This document shows, piece after piece, positions 34,468 to 43,426 of a DNA stretch of 64,000 nucleotides. The first letter of the stretch is position 1. Every line of letters starts with the position of its first letter. The notes under the pieces are model-generated. The model was given only the letters and a program-made list of their open reading frames with translations. It was not told where the DNA came from and made no database searches. Origin of the DNA: Leucobacter chromiiresistens (GTDB lineage Bacteria; Actinomycetota; Actinomycetes; Actinomycetales; Microbacteriaceae); NCBI RefSeq assembly GCF_900102345.1, contig NZ_FNKB01000001.1:2666001-2730000 (forward strand), given 5' to 3'. The position numbers and the translations under genes were made by a program.

Positions 34468-36143
34468 GCCCCGAGCCCGCCGTTCAGCGCGCGCTCGAGC
34501 GTGTCGAGACGCACGCCGCCGAGCGCGAGGGCCTCGCGGTGGAAGGAGCGGATGTCGAACGACTCGCCCGCGCGCGCCGCCGCCTGATCGCGGAGCCCCT
34601 CCCAGATGCGCTGCCCGACCTTGTAGGAGGGCGCCTGCCCCGCCCAGCCCAGGTACCGCAGCACCTCGAAGCGCACGAAGCCGTCGTTCATGTTCACGTT
34701 CTCCGCCAGGAATCCGAAGGCGTACTCGCCGTCCCACACCCCGCCGTCGGGGCGGCGCTTGCCGAGGTGCACGCCGATGTCGAGCACGACGCGGGCGGCG
34801 CGCATGCGCTGCCCGTCGAGCATCCCGAGGCGATCGGCGGGGTCGTCGAGGTACCCCAGCTGCTCCATCAGCCGCTCCGCGTACAGCGCCCAGCCCTCGG
34901 CGTGCCCCGAGGTGCCCGCGAGCTGGCGCCGCCACTCGTTCAGGGAGCCGCGGTTCACGACGGCCTGCCCGATCTGCAGGTGGTGGCCGGGAACCCCCTC
35001 GTGGTAGACCGTCGTCAGCTCGCGCCAGGTGTCGAACTCCGTGACGCCCTCGGGCACCGACCACCACATGCGACCGGGTCGGGAGAAGTCGTCGCTCGGG
35101 CCCGTGTAGTAGATGCCGCCCTCCTGGGTCGGGGCGATGCGGCACTCGAGCGATCGGATCTCCTGCGGGATCTCGAACTGCGTGCCGGCGAGCTCCGCGA
35201 CCGCGCGATCGCTCGTCTCCTGCATCCACCGCTGCAGGGCGTCGGTGCCGTGCAGCTTGCGCGAGGGGTCGCGATCGAGCTTCGCGATCGCCTCCGCGAC
35301 GATGCCGGGCCGCGGCCGTCCTCCGACGATCTCGGCGGCGGTCCGCTCCTGCTCGGCGACCATGCGCGCGAGCTCTTCGAGGCCCCATTCGTACGTCTCG
35401 TCGAGATCGATCTTCGCCCCGAGGAATGCCTCGGATGCGAGCGCGTACCGGTCGCGCCCGAAGGCGTCGGCGGAGGGCGCATGCGGGGCGACGTCGCGCT
35501 CCAGGAAGTCGGCGAGCTCGGCGTAGGCGCTCGAAGCGGAGGCCGCCGCCGCGGCCAGCTCGATGGCGGACTCGGCCGCGATCCCCGACGATCCCGCGAG
35601 TCGGCCGAAGAACCCCGGCTCCTCGGGGGTGCCCGCGGTGCGGCGCGCCTGCTGCGCGACCTCCTCGACCTGGCGGATCGCCGGAACGAGCCCCTGCCGC
35701 ACGCCGTCGGCGAGGGTCTCCCGGTATCCGGCGAGTGCGGCGGGCACCGCGCGCAGCCGGTCGGAGACCTGCGACCAGTCCGCCTCCGTGTCGGTCGGCA
35801 TGAGGTCGAACACGTCGCGGAGGTTCTGCGTCGGCGACGCGATGACGTTGAGGTCTCGCAGGTGCTCCCCCGCGTCGTGCTGCGCGAGCGAGAGGCGCAG
35901 CTCGGCCTCCAGGTCGGCGCGGGTTACGGCGTCGACCTCGTCGGCGGGAGCGACGGCCACGAGCTCGGTGAGCATCCGCCGCTGGTCCGCCGCGAGGGCC
36001 TCGTGCCCCGCGGGCGAGAGATCGGGCAGCCCGCCGCCCGTGCGCCCGATGTACGTGCCGATTGTCGGGTCGTGCTCCACGAGGGTGTCCACCCAGGCCT
36101 CGGCGATGCGGTCGATCGCGGTCTGCTCGCGCTGTTCCATCAT
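34464..36143 (-). CDS. DUF885 family metallopeptidase-like protein
   Basis: The 559-residue cytoplasmic protein has the zinc-binding HEGVPGHH motif followed by the downstream GHAEGWALYAERL block, typical of DUF885 proteins related to carboxypeptidases. YYTGPSDDFSRPGRMWWSVP is another family block. No signal peptide is present. Substrates are unknown; peptidase activity is an inference from the motif. AGGAG lies too close (1 nt) to the first ATG, whereas TAGCTT ends exactly 6 nt upstream, which favours leaderless initiation at 36143 over the adjacent second ATG. It leads a two-gene operon with ychJ. Confidence 0.88.
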   Translation of the reverse strand: MMEQREQTAIDRIAEAWVDTLVEHDPTIGTYIGRTGGGLPDLSPAGHEALAADQRRMLTELVAVAPADEVDAVTRADLEAELRLSLAQHDAGEHLRDLNVIASPTQNLRDVFDLMPTDTEADWSQVSDRLRAVPAALAGYRETLADGVRQGLVPAIRQVEEVAQQARRTAGTPEEPGFFGRLAGSSGIAAESAIELAAAAASASSAYAELADFLERDVAPHAPSADAFGRDRYALASEAFLGAKIDLDETYEWGLEELARMVAEQERTAAEIVGGRPRPGIVAEAIAKLDRDPSRKLHGTDALQRWMQETSDRAVAELAGTQFEIPQEIRSLECRIAPTQEGGIYYTGPSDDFSRPGRMWWSVPEGVTEFDTWRELTTVYHEGVPGHHLQIGQAVVNRGSLNEWRRQLAGTSGHAEGWALYAERLMEQLGYLDDPADRLGMLDGQRMRAARVVLDIGVHLGKRRPDGGVWDGEYAFGFLAENVNMNDGFVRFEVLRYLGWAGQAPSYKVGQRIWEGLRDQAAARAGESFDIRSFHREALALGGVRLDTLERALNGGLGA

Positions 36144-36149
36144 GCTCCT

Positions 36150-36155
36150 AAGCTA
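36150..36155 (-). promoter_or_regulatory. -10 element, probable leaderless promoter of the DUF885-ychJ operon
   Basis: TAGCTT on the minus strand ends 6 nt before the ATG at 36143. Confidence 0.45.
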
Positions 36156-36215
36156 CGGCCTCAACCTCGGCTCGCCCCGTGCGACGCGGCGTGCGGAGGC
36201 GAACTCGCCGCCCGC

Positions 36216-36221
36216 TAGACT
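36216..36221 (+). promoter_or_regulatory. -10 element of the 75-residue membrane protein gene
   Basis: TAGACT lies 49 nt before the GTG start, which also carries a GAGGAG ribosome-binding site. Confidence 0.45.
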
Positions 36222-36270
36222 GGAGGCATCCGCTGCGCAGTCGCGCACCCGCACGCTTGAGGAGTGTTCC

Positions 36271-36498
36271 GTGAAGATCCGCACCCGCATCGCCACCGCC
36301 GTGACCGTCGCGCTCGCCTCGGTCTTCATCGCCGCTCCCGCGTTCGCGAGCGGCGGCGGCGACAACGCCGACTCGACGCTGTCGAGCGCGGGCGATCCGC
36401 TCAATTACGCCGGGATCGCCGCAGTGGGCATCGTGCTGCTGCTCATCGTGCTCGTGAGCTCCAAGCTCGTGGGCGACCTCTTCGAGAAGAAGTCCTGA
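36271..36498 (+). CDS. Small secreted/membrane protein, unknown function
   Basis: The 75-residue protein has a signal peptide (IATAVTVALASVFIAAPAFA), a short Gly/Asp/Ser-rich outer segment, a membrane helix (YAGIAAVGIVLLLIVLVS) and a short basic C-terminus (EKKS). It starts at GTG after TGAGGAG with good spacing. I do not recognise a family. It stands alone between the DUF885 operon and the convergent decarboxylase gene, with 9 bp between stop codons. Confidence 0.75.
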   Translation: MKIRTRIATAVTVALASVFIAAPAFASGGGDNADSTLSSAGDPLNYAGIAAVGIVLLLIVLVSSKLVGDLFEKKS

Positions 36499-36507
36499 CC
36501 CGCACGC

Positions 36508-38115
36508 TCAGGCCGTGACGACGCGGATCCCCGAGACCTCCGCGTCGACGGCGCCGCGCACGTAGCCCGTCGGCGACGCCGCGACCGCACGCAGGAACGC
36601 GACGGTCTCAGCGGTGATCTCCTCGCCGGGCAGCAGGTTCGGAATGCCCGGCGGGTACGCCGCTAGGGTGTCCGCGGAGATGCGCCCGACCGCGGCCTCG
36701 GCCGCGACGACCTCGCTGGAGCCGAAGAAGGCGTCGCGCGGCAGGGCACGGAGTTCGCCCGGAGCCGGGAGCTCCGGGAATGCGTCCGCCGCCGCGTGGG
36801 GATCGGGATCGGCGAGCGCCGCGTCGGCGACCTCGTGGAGCGCGCTCATGACGCGATCTACATCGGGAACCGTGAGCGCCCCGATGACCGCGACGATGGC
36901 CGTCGCCGTCGACATCTCGACGTAGATGCCGTGTTCGGCGCTCAGGCGCGCCCGCACCCAGTGCCCGCTGCGCCCGAGCGCCGAGACGTCGATCGGCACC
37001 CGCAGCCGATCGACATCCACGATGTCGGGGAAGGCGTCGAAGCCGTCGCTGACGACGGCGAATCGCGCGTCGGCGCGCAGTCGATCCCGCAGGGCGTCCG
37101 ACGCCCGCAGTGCCTCGCCGATACGGCGCTCCCCGAGCACGAGCGCGCGCCGGGTCTCATCGAGCGATCCCATGAGGAGGCTGCTCATCGAGGTCGACGC
37201 CGTCATCGAGTAGGCGCGCTCCACGAGCGATTCGAGACGCTCGGCGAACGGACCGTCGCCGAGATGCAGCATCGCCGACTGCGTGAGCGAGCCCGCGAGC
37301 TTGTGCGTGCTCGAGACCACCAGGTCGGCCCCCAGCCGCGCCGGCGAATCGGGCAGCCCGGGATGGAAGCCGAAGTGGGCGCCCCAGGCGCCGTCCACGA
37401 TGAGCGCGGCATCGTGCGCGTGCGCGACCTCGGCGAGCCCGGCGACATCGGCCGTCGACCCGAAGTAGCTCGGCGACACGACGTAGACGCTCGCCACGGC
37501 ACGGCCCGCGGCCGCCTCGCGGGTCAGCGCCGCGTCGAGGGCCTCGGGCGTCAGCCCGTGCGCGATGCCGTGGCGGGAGTCGATCGCGGGCTGCACGAAG
37601 GCGGGCACGAGCCCGGCAAGCAGCACGCCGTCGGTGAAGCTCGAGTGCATGCTGCGCTGCACGAGCACGCGCTCTCCGAGCCCGCGCACCGAGATCGCGG
37701 CGGTGCGGTTCGCCTGCGACGCCCCGTTCGTCAGGAACCAGGTGCGGCGCGCGCCCCACGCTTCGGCGGCGAGCTGCTGCGCCTGCGCGAGGGGCGAGTG
37801 CTCGCCGAGGTCGATGCCGTCGAGCATGAGCGGGATGTCGACCGCGGCGGCGCGCTCTCCGATGAGTTCGAAGAGGTGCTCGCCGCCGTGCTTCGCGCCG
37901 GTGCCGTGCCCCGGCACCATGAGCGACATGGGGCGCGCCTCCGCGAAGCGCTGCAGCGCCTCCGCATAGGGCGCGCTGCGCTGGGCGTCGGCGATCCGCT
38001 CGCCGTCGTTCGGCGCCGCGACCTCCGCCGCGGCTCCCCCCGCGACGATCGCGCTCGGCGATTCGCCCCCGAGGGGCGACTGACGGGGGTCGATACGTGA
38101 TTCCTGATCCAGCAT
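36508..38115 (-). CDS. PLP-dependent Orn/Lys/Arg decarboxylase family protein
   Basis: The 535-residue fold-type I PLP enzyme belongs to the Orn/Lys/Arg decarboxylase family (small cytosolic type, like Bacillus SpeA/YaaO). It shows VPGHGTGAKHGG, WFLTNGASQANRTA, LIVDGAWGAHFGFH and the PLP lysine in VSSTHKLAGSLTQSAML. The C-terminal substrate domain includes YPPGIPNLLPGE, which is typical of the family. Arginine, lysine or ornithine cannot be distinguished by eye. The ATG at 38115 has GGAGGA directly adjacent, too close for normal use, and CACTCT exactly 6 nt before it, so initiation may be leaderless. A divergent LysR gene probably regulates it. Confidence 0.88.
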   Translation of the reverse strand: MLDQESRIDPRQSPLGGESPSAIVAGGAAAEVAAPNDGERIADAQRSAPYAEALQRFAEARPMSLMVPGHGTGAKHGGEHLFELIGERAAAVDIPLMLDGIDLGEHSPLAQAQQLAAEAWGARRTWFLTNGASQANRTAAISVRGLGERVLVQRSMHSSFTDGVLLAGLVPAFVQPAIDSRHGIAHGLTPEALDAALTREAAAGRAVASVYVVSPSYFGSTADVAGLAEVAHAHDAALIVDGAWGAHFGFHPGLPDSPARLGADLVVSSTHKLAGSLTQSAMLHLGDGPFAERLESLVERAYSMTASTSMSSLLMGSLDETRRALVLGERRIGEALRASDALRDRLRADARFAVVSDGFDAFPDIVDVDRLRVPIDVSALGRSGHWVRARLSAEHGIYVEMSTATAIVAVIGALTVPDVDRVMSALHEVADAALADPDPHAAADAFPELPAPGELRALPRDAFFGSSEVVAAEAAVGRISADTLAAYPPGIPNLLPGEEITAETVAFLRAVAASPTGYVRGAVDAEVSGIRVVTA

Positions 38116-38152
38116 TCCTCCAGAGTGGCGGGGCGCGGGTCTCGGAGGAACC

Positions 38153-38180
38153 CTGACTCCGCTCCCGGGAGTCATATACT
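38153..38180 (+). promoter_or_regulatory. Promoter of the lysR-type gene
   Basis: CTGACT (38153-38158) and TATACT (38175-38180) are 16 nt apart. The -10 is near consensus. Transcription would begin about 38187, downstream of the ATG at 38183, which rules that codon out and supports the GTG at 38237. Confidence 0.6.
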
Positions 38181-38236
38181 GTATGGAACTCCCCGGGGCG
38201 ATGCCGCCCGTTCGATCCAGTATTTCCGAGGTGCAC

Positions 38237-39151
38237 GTGCTCGACTTCAGACAGCTGCAGGCGCTCAGCGCCGTCGCCTCCGAGGGGTCGGTGGCCCGCG
38301 CGGCGAAGCGGCTGGGGTGGAGCCAGCCCACGGTCGACTACCACCTGCGCAACCTCGACCGGCTCGTCGGCACCGACCTCACCACGCGCAGCACGCGGGG
38401 CAGCAAGCTCACGACGGCGGGCGCGCTCATGCTCGAGCGCGGCGACGAGATGCTGAGCCTGGCCGACCGAGCCCTGACCGATGTGCGCGACCTCGCGCAG
38501 CTCGGAAAGATCCGCCTCCGCTTCGGCACGTTTCCCACCGCCGCGTCCCGTCTGCTGCCGGGCATCGCCACGCGCGTCGCCGAGCTCGGCATCGAACTCG
38601 ACGCGACGCTCGAGGAGCTCGCGCCCCTCATCACCCGCATCAACCAGCACACCCTCGACGCGGCGCTCGTGTACGCCGCCGGGGGGTACCGGCTCCCCTT
38701 CCGCTCGGAGGTGCACACCACGCACCTGTTCACGGACCCGATGCTGCTCGCCCTGCCCGCCTCGCACCCGGCGGCGGCGCAGTCGTCGTTCGACCGCCGC
38801 AGCCTGCTCGCGCTGTCCAGCGACAGCTGGGTGATGGGCTCCACCCCGGGCGACACGCTCGACGATCTCGTGCGCGAGGTCTTCGCGTCGGAGGGTCTGC
38901 AGGTCAACGTCGCCATCCGCACGGACGACTACTCGGTGGTGCTCGGACTCATCGCCGCGGGCATGGCGGTCGCCCTCGTGCCGAGCCTCGTGAGCTTCAA
39001 CCCTCCCGACGGCGTCGCCCTGCGCCCCATCGACGATCCGATGTTCGCGCGCGAGCTGCTGCTCGCCGCCCCGGCGGGGCCGGGAGGCCCCTCGGCCGCC
39101 GTGCGACAGCTCGCCGAAGCCGTGCGGCGGTCGATCAGCGCGCTGGGCTAG
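38237..39151 (+). CDS. LysR-family transcriptional regulator
   Basis: The 304-residue regulator has an N-terminal winged helix (LDFRQLQALSAVASEGSVAR, RLGWSQPTVDYHLRNLDRL) and a type 2 periplasmic-binding-like effector domain (about 90-300). The GTG at 38237 is chosen because CCGAGG is 5 nt upstream and the strong TATACT promoter excludes the more upstream ATG. It is divergent from the PLP decarboxylase gene (119 bp between start codons), which it probably controls. The MFS exporter gene downstream is convergent. The effector is unknown. Confidence 0.88.
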   Translation: MLDFRQLQALSAVASEGSVARAAKRLGWSQPTVDYHLRNLDRLVGTDLTTRSTRGSKLTTAGALMLERGDEMLSLADRALTDVRDLAQLGKIRLRFGTFPTAASRLLPGIATRVAELGIELDATLEELAPLITRINQHTLDAALVYAAGGYRLPFRSEVHTTHLFTDPMLLALPASHPAAAQSSFDRRSLLALSSDSWVMGSTPGDTLDDLVREVFASEGLQVNVAIRTDDYSVVLGLIAAGMAVALVPSLVSFNPPDGVALRPIDDPMFARELLLAAPAGPGGPSAAVRQLAEAVRRSISALG

Positions 39152-39156
39152 GCGCG

Positions 39157-39196
39157 CGGCGGCGCAGCCCCGGGCACCGCCCGGGCTGCGCCGCCG
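39157..39196. terminator. Bidirectional terminator between lysR and the DHA2 exporter gene
   Basis: A 17-bp stem with one bulged C (arms 39157-39174 and 39180-39196) and a 5-nt loop lies between the two convergent stop codons. Confidence 0.75.
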
Positions 39197-39201
39197 ACCG
39201 G

Positions 39202-40680
39202 TCAGTGCCCGGCGTGCACCGGCGCGTCGCCCTCCACGGGCTTCGAGACGAAGAACGACAGCGCCACCGGCACGAGCGCGATGCACGCCGCGGTGAAGAA
39301 CGCCATGTTCGCGCCCGGCGCGCCCGCATCCGCCACCGAGAGGCCCTCGGCCTCGCCCGCGTGCAGCGCGCTCGAGTAGATCGAGATCAGCACCGCGGTG
39401 CCCGCGGCGCCGCCCACCTGCTGCAGCGTATTCAGCACCGCCGAGCCGTGCGAGTAGAGCGAGCGCTGCAGCGACCCGAGCGATGCCGAGAAGAGCGGCG
39501 TGAACGAGCCCGCGAGTCCGAGCGACATCGCGATCTGCACGAGCATGAGGAACCACATCGGGGTGTGCGTGCCGACCGTCGAGTAGACGAACATGGCCGC
39601 CGCGATGAGCATCGTCCCCGGGATCAGCAGCACGCGCGGGCCGCGGGCGTCGTACACGCGGCCCATCACCGGCCCCAGCACGCCCATGAGCACCGAGCCC
39701 GGCAGCAGCACGAGACCGGCCGCGGTCGGATCGAGGCCCGCGACGTTCTGCAGGTAGAGGGGCAGCAGCGAGAACGTGCCGAACATCGCCAGAGAGATGA
39801 TCGCCATGATCACGACGGCGAGCACGTAGTTGCGCGAGGTGAAGACGCGGAGGTCGAGCAGCGCGTCGTCCCGTCGCTGCAGCACCAGCTGCCGCCAGAC
39901 GAACACGGCCAGGAAGACCACGCCGACCCCCACGATCAGCGCGGGCGGCACGCCGCGGCCGCCGGCGGAGCCCCCGTGCCCGCCGATCTGGCTGAGCCCG
40001 AACACGATGCCGCCGAACGCGAAGGCCGAGAGCACGATCGAGAGCACGTCGATCGGTGCGTGAGTCGTCTCGCCCAGGTTGGTCATCCACTTCGCCCCCA
40101 GCAGCAGCGCGATGACGGCGATCGGCAGGATGATGCCGAAGAGCCAGCGCCAGCCGAGCGTGTCGAGCACGACGCCCGACAGGGTCGGCCCGAGCGCCGG
40201 CGCCAGGCTGATCACGAGGCCGACGCGGCCCATCATGCGGCCGCGCGAGCGCGCCGGAACGACGTTCATCACCGTGGTCATGAGCAGCGGCATCATGATG
40301 CCGGTGCCGGCGGCCTGCACGACGCGCCCGGCGAGAAGCGCCGGGAAGCCCGGCGCGATGAGGCAGATGGCGGTACCCAGCACGAACGTGCCGATCGCGG
40401 CGAGGAAGACCTGCCGCGTGGTGAAGCGCTGCAACAGGAAGCCGGTCGTGGGAATCACCACGGCCATCGTGAGCATGAATGCGCTCGTCAGCCACTGCCC
40501 GAGCTCGGGCGGGATGCCGAGCGTGCGGTTGAGCTCGGGGATGGCGATCGCCATCGTGGTCTCGTTGAGGATGGCCACGAATGCGGCGACCAGCAGCAAC
40601 CAGATCACGCGCATGCCTGCGGGATCGATCGGGTCGTCGGCGGGCTTGGGCAGCCGAATGGATGCGGTGTCGGATGTCAC
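39202..40680 (-). CDS. MFS transporter, DHA2 (14-TM) drug-efflux family
   Basis: The 492-residue EmrB/QacA-type proton antiporter has about 14 hydrophobic helices. DHA2 signatures include the motif-C-like PALGPTLSGVVLDTLGWRWL and LNETTMAIAIPELNRTLGI in TM1. It probably exports drugs or metabolites; the substrate is unknown. It starts at GTG with GAGGAG 8 nt upstream. Its leader is about 70 nt from a TAGACT hexamer and contains a small inverted repeat (GGAG/CTCC) and an out-of-frame ATG, so regulation at the RNA level is possible but not shown. Confidence 0.9.
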   Translation of the reverse strand: MTSDTASIRLPKPADDPIDPAGMRVIWLLLVAAFVAILNETTMAIAIPELNRTLGIPPELGQWLTSAFMLTMAVVIPTTGFLLQRFTTRQVFLAAIGTFVLGTAICLIAPGFPALLAGRVVQAAGTGIMMPLLMTTVMNVVPARSRGRMMGRVGLVISLAPALGPTLSGVVLDTLGWRWLFGIILPIAVIALLLGAKWMTNLGETTHAPIDVLSIVLSAFAFGGIVFGLSQIGGHGGSAGGRGVPPALIVGVGVVFLAVFVWRQLVLQRRDDALLDLRVFTSRNYVLAVVIMAIISLAMFGTFSLLPLYLQNVAGLDPTAAGLVLLPGSVLMGVLGPVMGRVYDARGPRVLLIPGTMLIAAAMFVYSTVGTHTPMWFLMLVQIAMSLGLAGSFTPLFSASLGSLQRSLYSHGSAVLNTLQQVGGAAGTAVLISIYSSALHAGEAEGLSVADAGAPGANMAFFTAACIALVPVALSFFVSKPVEGDAPVHAGH

Positions 40681-40756
40681 GAGCGGAGACTCCTCGAGAA
40701 GACGGAAGACTGCCCCTGGCCAGGAGCTCGCGCGGCTCCTCGTAGGCAGACATACG

Positions 40757-40762
40757 AGTCTA
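40757..40762 (-). promoter_or_regulatory. -10 element of the DHA2 exporter gene
   Basis: TAGACT on the minus strand lies 76 nt before the GTG start at 40680. Confidence 0.4.
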
Positions 40763-40803
40763 ACCGAGCGCGCGGCGCTTCCATTCCCCCGTTCGGGAAT
40801 CGT

Positions 40804-41571
40804 TCACGCGGTGAACGGGTCGCTCAGCCGCGCGAGGAACTCCCGCGTCTCCGCGCGCTGCGGGTGCTCGAAGATCTGCTCGGGGGTGCCCGACTCGATG
40901 ATCACGCCGTCTTTGAGGTAGACGACGCGGTCGGCGACGCGGCGCGCGAACGACATCTCGTGGGTCGCCATGACGATGGTCGAGCCCGACGCCTTGAGCT
41001 CGCTCACGAGATCGAGCACCTCGCCCACGAGCTGCGGGTCGAGCGCGCTCGTGATCTCGTCGAGCAGCAGCAGCTCCGGGTTCGTCGCGATCGCGCGCAC
41101 GATCGCGACGCGCTGCTGCTGACCGCCCGAGAGCCGGTCGGGGTACTCCCCCGCCTTGTCGCCGAGGCCGATGCGCGCGAGCAGTTCGAGCCCGCGCCGC
41201 TCCGCCTCCGCCCGCGGCGCTCCGAAGACCTTGCGCATGGCGAGCACGACGTTCGCGAGCACCGTCATGTGCGGGAACAGGTTGTAGTGCTGGAAGACGA
41301 CGCCGATCCTCGCCCGCACCGCGTCGACGTCCGCTCGCGGGTCGGTGATGTCGTCGCCGGCGAGCACGATGCGGCCGTCGTCGATCTGCTCCAGCAGGTT
41401 GACGGTTTTCAGCAGGGTCGACTTGCCCGATCCGGAGGCGCCGATCAGCACGACCGCCTCGTGCCGGTGCACGGTCAGGTCGATGCCGCGCAGCACGTGC
41501 TGCGCGGCGAAGCGCTTGTGCACGCCCTGCACGTCGAGCACCGGCTGCGGCGAAGAATTCTGCGCGCTCAT
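40804..41571 (-). CDS. Amino-acid ABC transporter ATP-binding protein (GlnQ/HisP-like)
   Basis: The 255-residue ATPase has Walker A GASGSGKST, Q-loop VFQHYNLFPHMTV, signature RLSGGQQQRVAI, Walker B LLLLDEITSALDP and the H-loop in MATHEMSFAR. The sequence style is that of polar amino-acid importers. It is the last gene of a three-gene importer operon, with an ATGA overlap to the permease gene. A weak ATTCCC/GGGAAT stem at 40783-40800 may end the transcript. Confidence 0.93.
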   Translation of the reverse strand: MSAQNSSPQPVLDVQGVHKRFAAQHVLRGIDLTVHRHEAVVLIGASGSGKSTLLKTVNLLEQIDDGRIVLAGDDITDPRADVDAVRARIGVVFQHYNLFPHMTVLANVVLAMRKVFGAPRAEAERRGLELLARIGLGDKAGEYPDRLSGGQQQRVAIVRAIATNPELLLLDEITSALDPQLVGEVLDLVSELKASGSTIVMATHEMSFARRVADRVVYLKDGVIIESGTPEQIFEHPQRAETREFLARLSDPFTA

Positions 41572-42455
41572 ACCGCGCCTCCGATCTGCTCGCGCCGCTG
41601 GGCGCGCGCCGTCAGCCAGTCCGTCAACCTGATGAAGGGCAACGAGAGCAGCACGAAGAGCACGCCCGCGAGCACGTACGGCGTGAAGTTGTAGCTCGAG
41701 GCCACCTCGATCTGCGCGGCCCGGATCGCATCGACCGCGCCGAGCACGGAGATCAGCCCGACGTCCTTCTGCATCGACACGAAGTCGTTCATGAGAGCCG
41801 GGGTGACCTTGCGCACCGCCTGCGGCATCACGACGAGTCGCAGCGTCTTCGCGTGACTGAGTCCGAGGGAACGGGCAGCGAGGCGCTGCGAGGGGTGCAC
41901 GGCGTCGATGCCGGCGCGGAGCACCTCCGACACATACGCCGAGTAGCAGAGGATCAGCGCGATGGTGCCCCAGAACTGCGCCGGCAGGCGGCCCGTAAGT
42001 TCGAGCCCCGGGATGCCGAACCCGACCAGGTAGAGCACGAGCAGCACGGGGATGCCGCGGAAGAGATCGGTGTACCCCGCGGCGATCAGCCGAAGCGGCG
42101 TGAACACCGGGCCCTTCAGGGTGCGCGCGATCGCGAGCAGCGTGCCGAGAACGGCGACGCCGATCGCGGCGACGAAGAGCACCTGGATGTTGAGCCAGAG
42201 ACCCTTGATGACGCGCGGGAACGCCTCGACCGCGATCGCGGGGTCGAAGAAGGTCTCGCGCACCGCATCCCAGCCGGGGCTGTTCACGAGCACGAGGACG
42301 AGTACGGCGGCGAACACCAGCGTGCTGGCGATGCTGATCAGCACCGATTGGCGTTTACGGGCGCGCCGGTAGCCGCGCCGTTCGAGCTCGATGGCGCTCG
42401 GGGCGAACTCCGGTTCCGGGTGCCGCGCGCCTGCGGAGTGCGGGGCTTGACTCAC
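41568..42455 (-). CDS. Amino-acid ABC transporter permease
   Basis: The 295-residue membrane protein belongs to the His/Glu/Gln/Arg permease family. A basic cytoplasmic N-terminus of about 36 residues precedes about five or six helices. The EAA-type coupling loop is GIDAVHPSQRLAARSLGLSH followed by LRLVVMPQAVRKVTPALMND. The binding-protein gene ends 7 bp upstream of its start, and its 3' end overlaps the ATPase gene. Confidence 0.92.
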   Translation of the reverse strand: MSQAPHSAGARHPEPEFAPSAIELERRGYRRARKRQSVLISIASTLVFAAVLVLVLVNSPGWDAVRETFFDPAIAVEAFPRVIKGLWLNIQVLFVAAIGVAVLGTLLAIARTLKGPVFTPLRLIAAGYTDLFRGIPVLLVLYLVGFGIPGLELTGRLPAQFWGTIALILCYSAYVSEVLRAGIDAVHPSQRLAARSLGLSHAKTLRLVVMPQAVRKVTPALMNDFVSMQKDVGLISVLGAVDAIRAAQIEVASSYNFTPYVLAGVLFVLLSLPFIRLTDWLTARAQRREQIGGAV

Positions 42456-42462
42456 GTCGGGG

Positions 42463-43299
42463 CTACTCCAGTACCGGCGCGCCCTGGTCGGCGATCCACT
42501 CTGCGGCGAGATCGTCGAGGGTGCCGTTCTCGCGGAGCGCCTCGACCGCGTCGGAGACCTCGTCGGTCAGCGACGAGTCCTTCGGCAGCACGAATGCGAA
42601 CTCGTCGCCGCCCTCGGCCGAGTCGAGCTGGCCGACGATCACGCCGTCGTCGAGCTGGGCGTCGCGCACGTAGAACGCGCCGGGGAGGTCGGTGACGAGC
42701 GCGTCGATCGTGCCGTTCTGCAGGGCGGCGACGGCGTCGTCGACGCTGTTGAAGACCTGCAGATCGGTGGTGGGCGCGATGACGTCCTCCGCGACGGTCA
42801 GCGAGGTCGTGCCCGAGGCGACGCCGAGCGCCGCATCCTTGAGGTCGGCGATGCTCGTGGCCTTCGCCGCATCCGTGCCGCCGGCGGCGACGACGGCCTG
42901 CGTGGTCTCGTAGTACGGGGCGGAGAAGTCGACGGCGCGCTCGCGCTCCTCGCTCACCGAGAACTGCTGGATGTTGAGATCGAAGTCCTTCGGCCCCGGC
43001 GCGATCGCGGCGTCGAAGCTCGTGCGCACCCACTCGACGTCGTCCTTCGCGAACCCGAGCTCCTCGGCCACGGCGTACGCGACTGCGGCTTCGAAGCCCT
43101 CGCCGCTCTCCGGGGCGTCGTCGATCACCCAGGGGGCGTATGCGGGCTCGCCGGTGGCGATGGTGAGCTTGCCCTCGGCGACGGGACCGACCCCGTCGTC
43201 GTCGCCGGCTTCGCCACCGCCGCCGCTGCATGCGGAGAGCGCGAGAAGTGCTGCGGCTCCGACGGCGACGGCCGTGGCACAGCGGAACTGACGAGGCAT
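42463..43299 (-). CDS. Amino-acid ABC transporter substrate-binding lipoprotein (SBP family 3)
   Basis: The 278-residue lipoprotein has a lipobox LALSAC with C24, then a Gly/Asp linker and a family-3 periplasmic binding fold: TIATGEPAYAPWVI, DFDLNIQQFSVSEERERAVD, FSAPYYETTQAVV and LKDAALGVASGTTS. It binds a polar amino acid or related cation outside the membrane. The ATG at 43299 follows TTAGGAG with 6-nt spacing. A TATAAT hexamer lies 57 nt upstream. It leads the three-gene importer operon. Confidence 0.92.
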   Translation of the reverse strand: MPRQFRCATAVAVGAAALLALSACSGGGGEAGDDDGVGPVAEGKLTIATGEPAYAPWVIDDAPESGEGFEAAVAYAVAEELGFAKDDVEWVRTSFDAAIAPGPKDFDLNIQQFSVSEERERAVDFSAPYYETTQAVVAAGGTDAAKATSIADLKDAALGVASGTTSLTVAEDVIAPTTDLQVFNSVDDAVAALQNGTIDALVTDLPGAFYVRDAQLDDGVIVGQLDSAEGGDEFAFVLPKDSSLTDEVSDAVEALRENGTLDDLAAEWIADQGAPVLE

Positions 43300-43356
43300 G
43301 AGGACTCCTAAGCTTCGGGGCGAGGGCGCTGGGTCATGCACCGTCGAACGACGTTC

Positions 43357-43362
43357 ATTATA
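43357..43362 (-). promoter_or_regulatory. Consensus -10 (TATAAT) of the amino-acid ABC importer operon
   Basis: A perfect TATAAT on the minus strand lies in the 127-bp gap upstream of the binding-protein gene; the -35 match is poor. The implied leader of about 50 nt includes the Shine-Dalgarno site. Confidence 0.5.
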
Positions 43363-43426
43363 TGAGACAACGCCGCGGCCGATTCGTCGGTCGTCACGCG
43401 GCGTCACGAGGATCGTGCAGGCGGCC

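Noticed and set aside
38183..38185. ATG at 38183 as start of the LysR regulator.
   Set aside because: It is 2 nt downstream of a strong TATACT -10, upstream of the expected transcription start, whereas the GTG at 38237 has a Shine-Dalgarno site and the family N-terminus.
37157..40753. A minus-strand open frame of nearly 1200 codons across the decarboxylase, lysR and DHA2 genes, starting with a possible leader peptide before the exporter gene.
   Set aside because: It crosses three well-supported genes out of frame and has no recognisable domain. A short uORF near 40753 is possible but its ATG lies only 3 nt after the -10, upstream of the expected transcription start.
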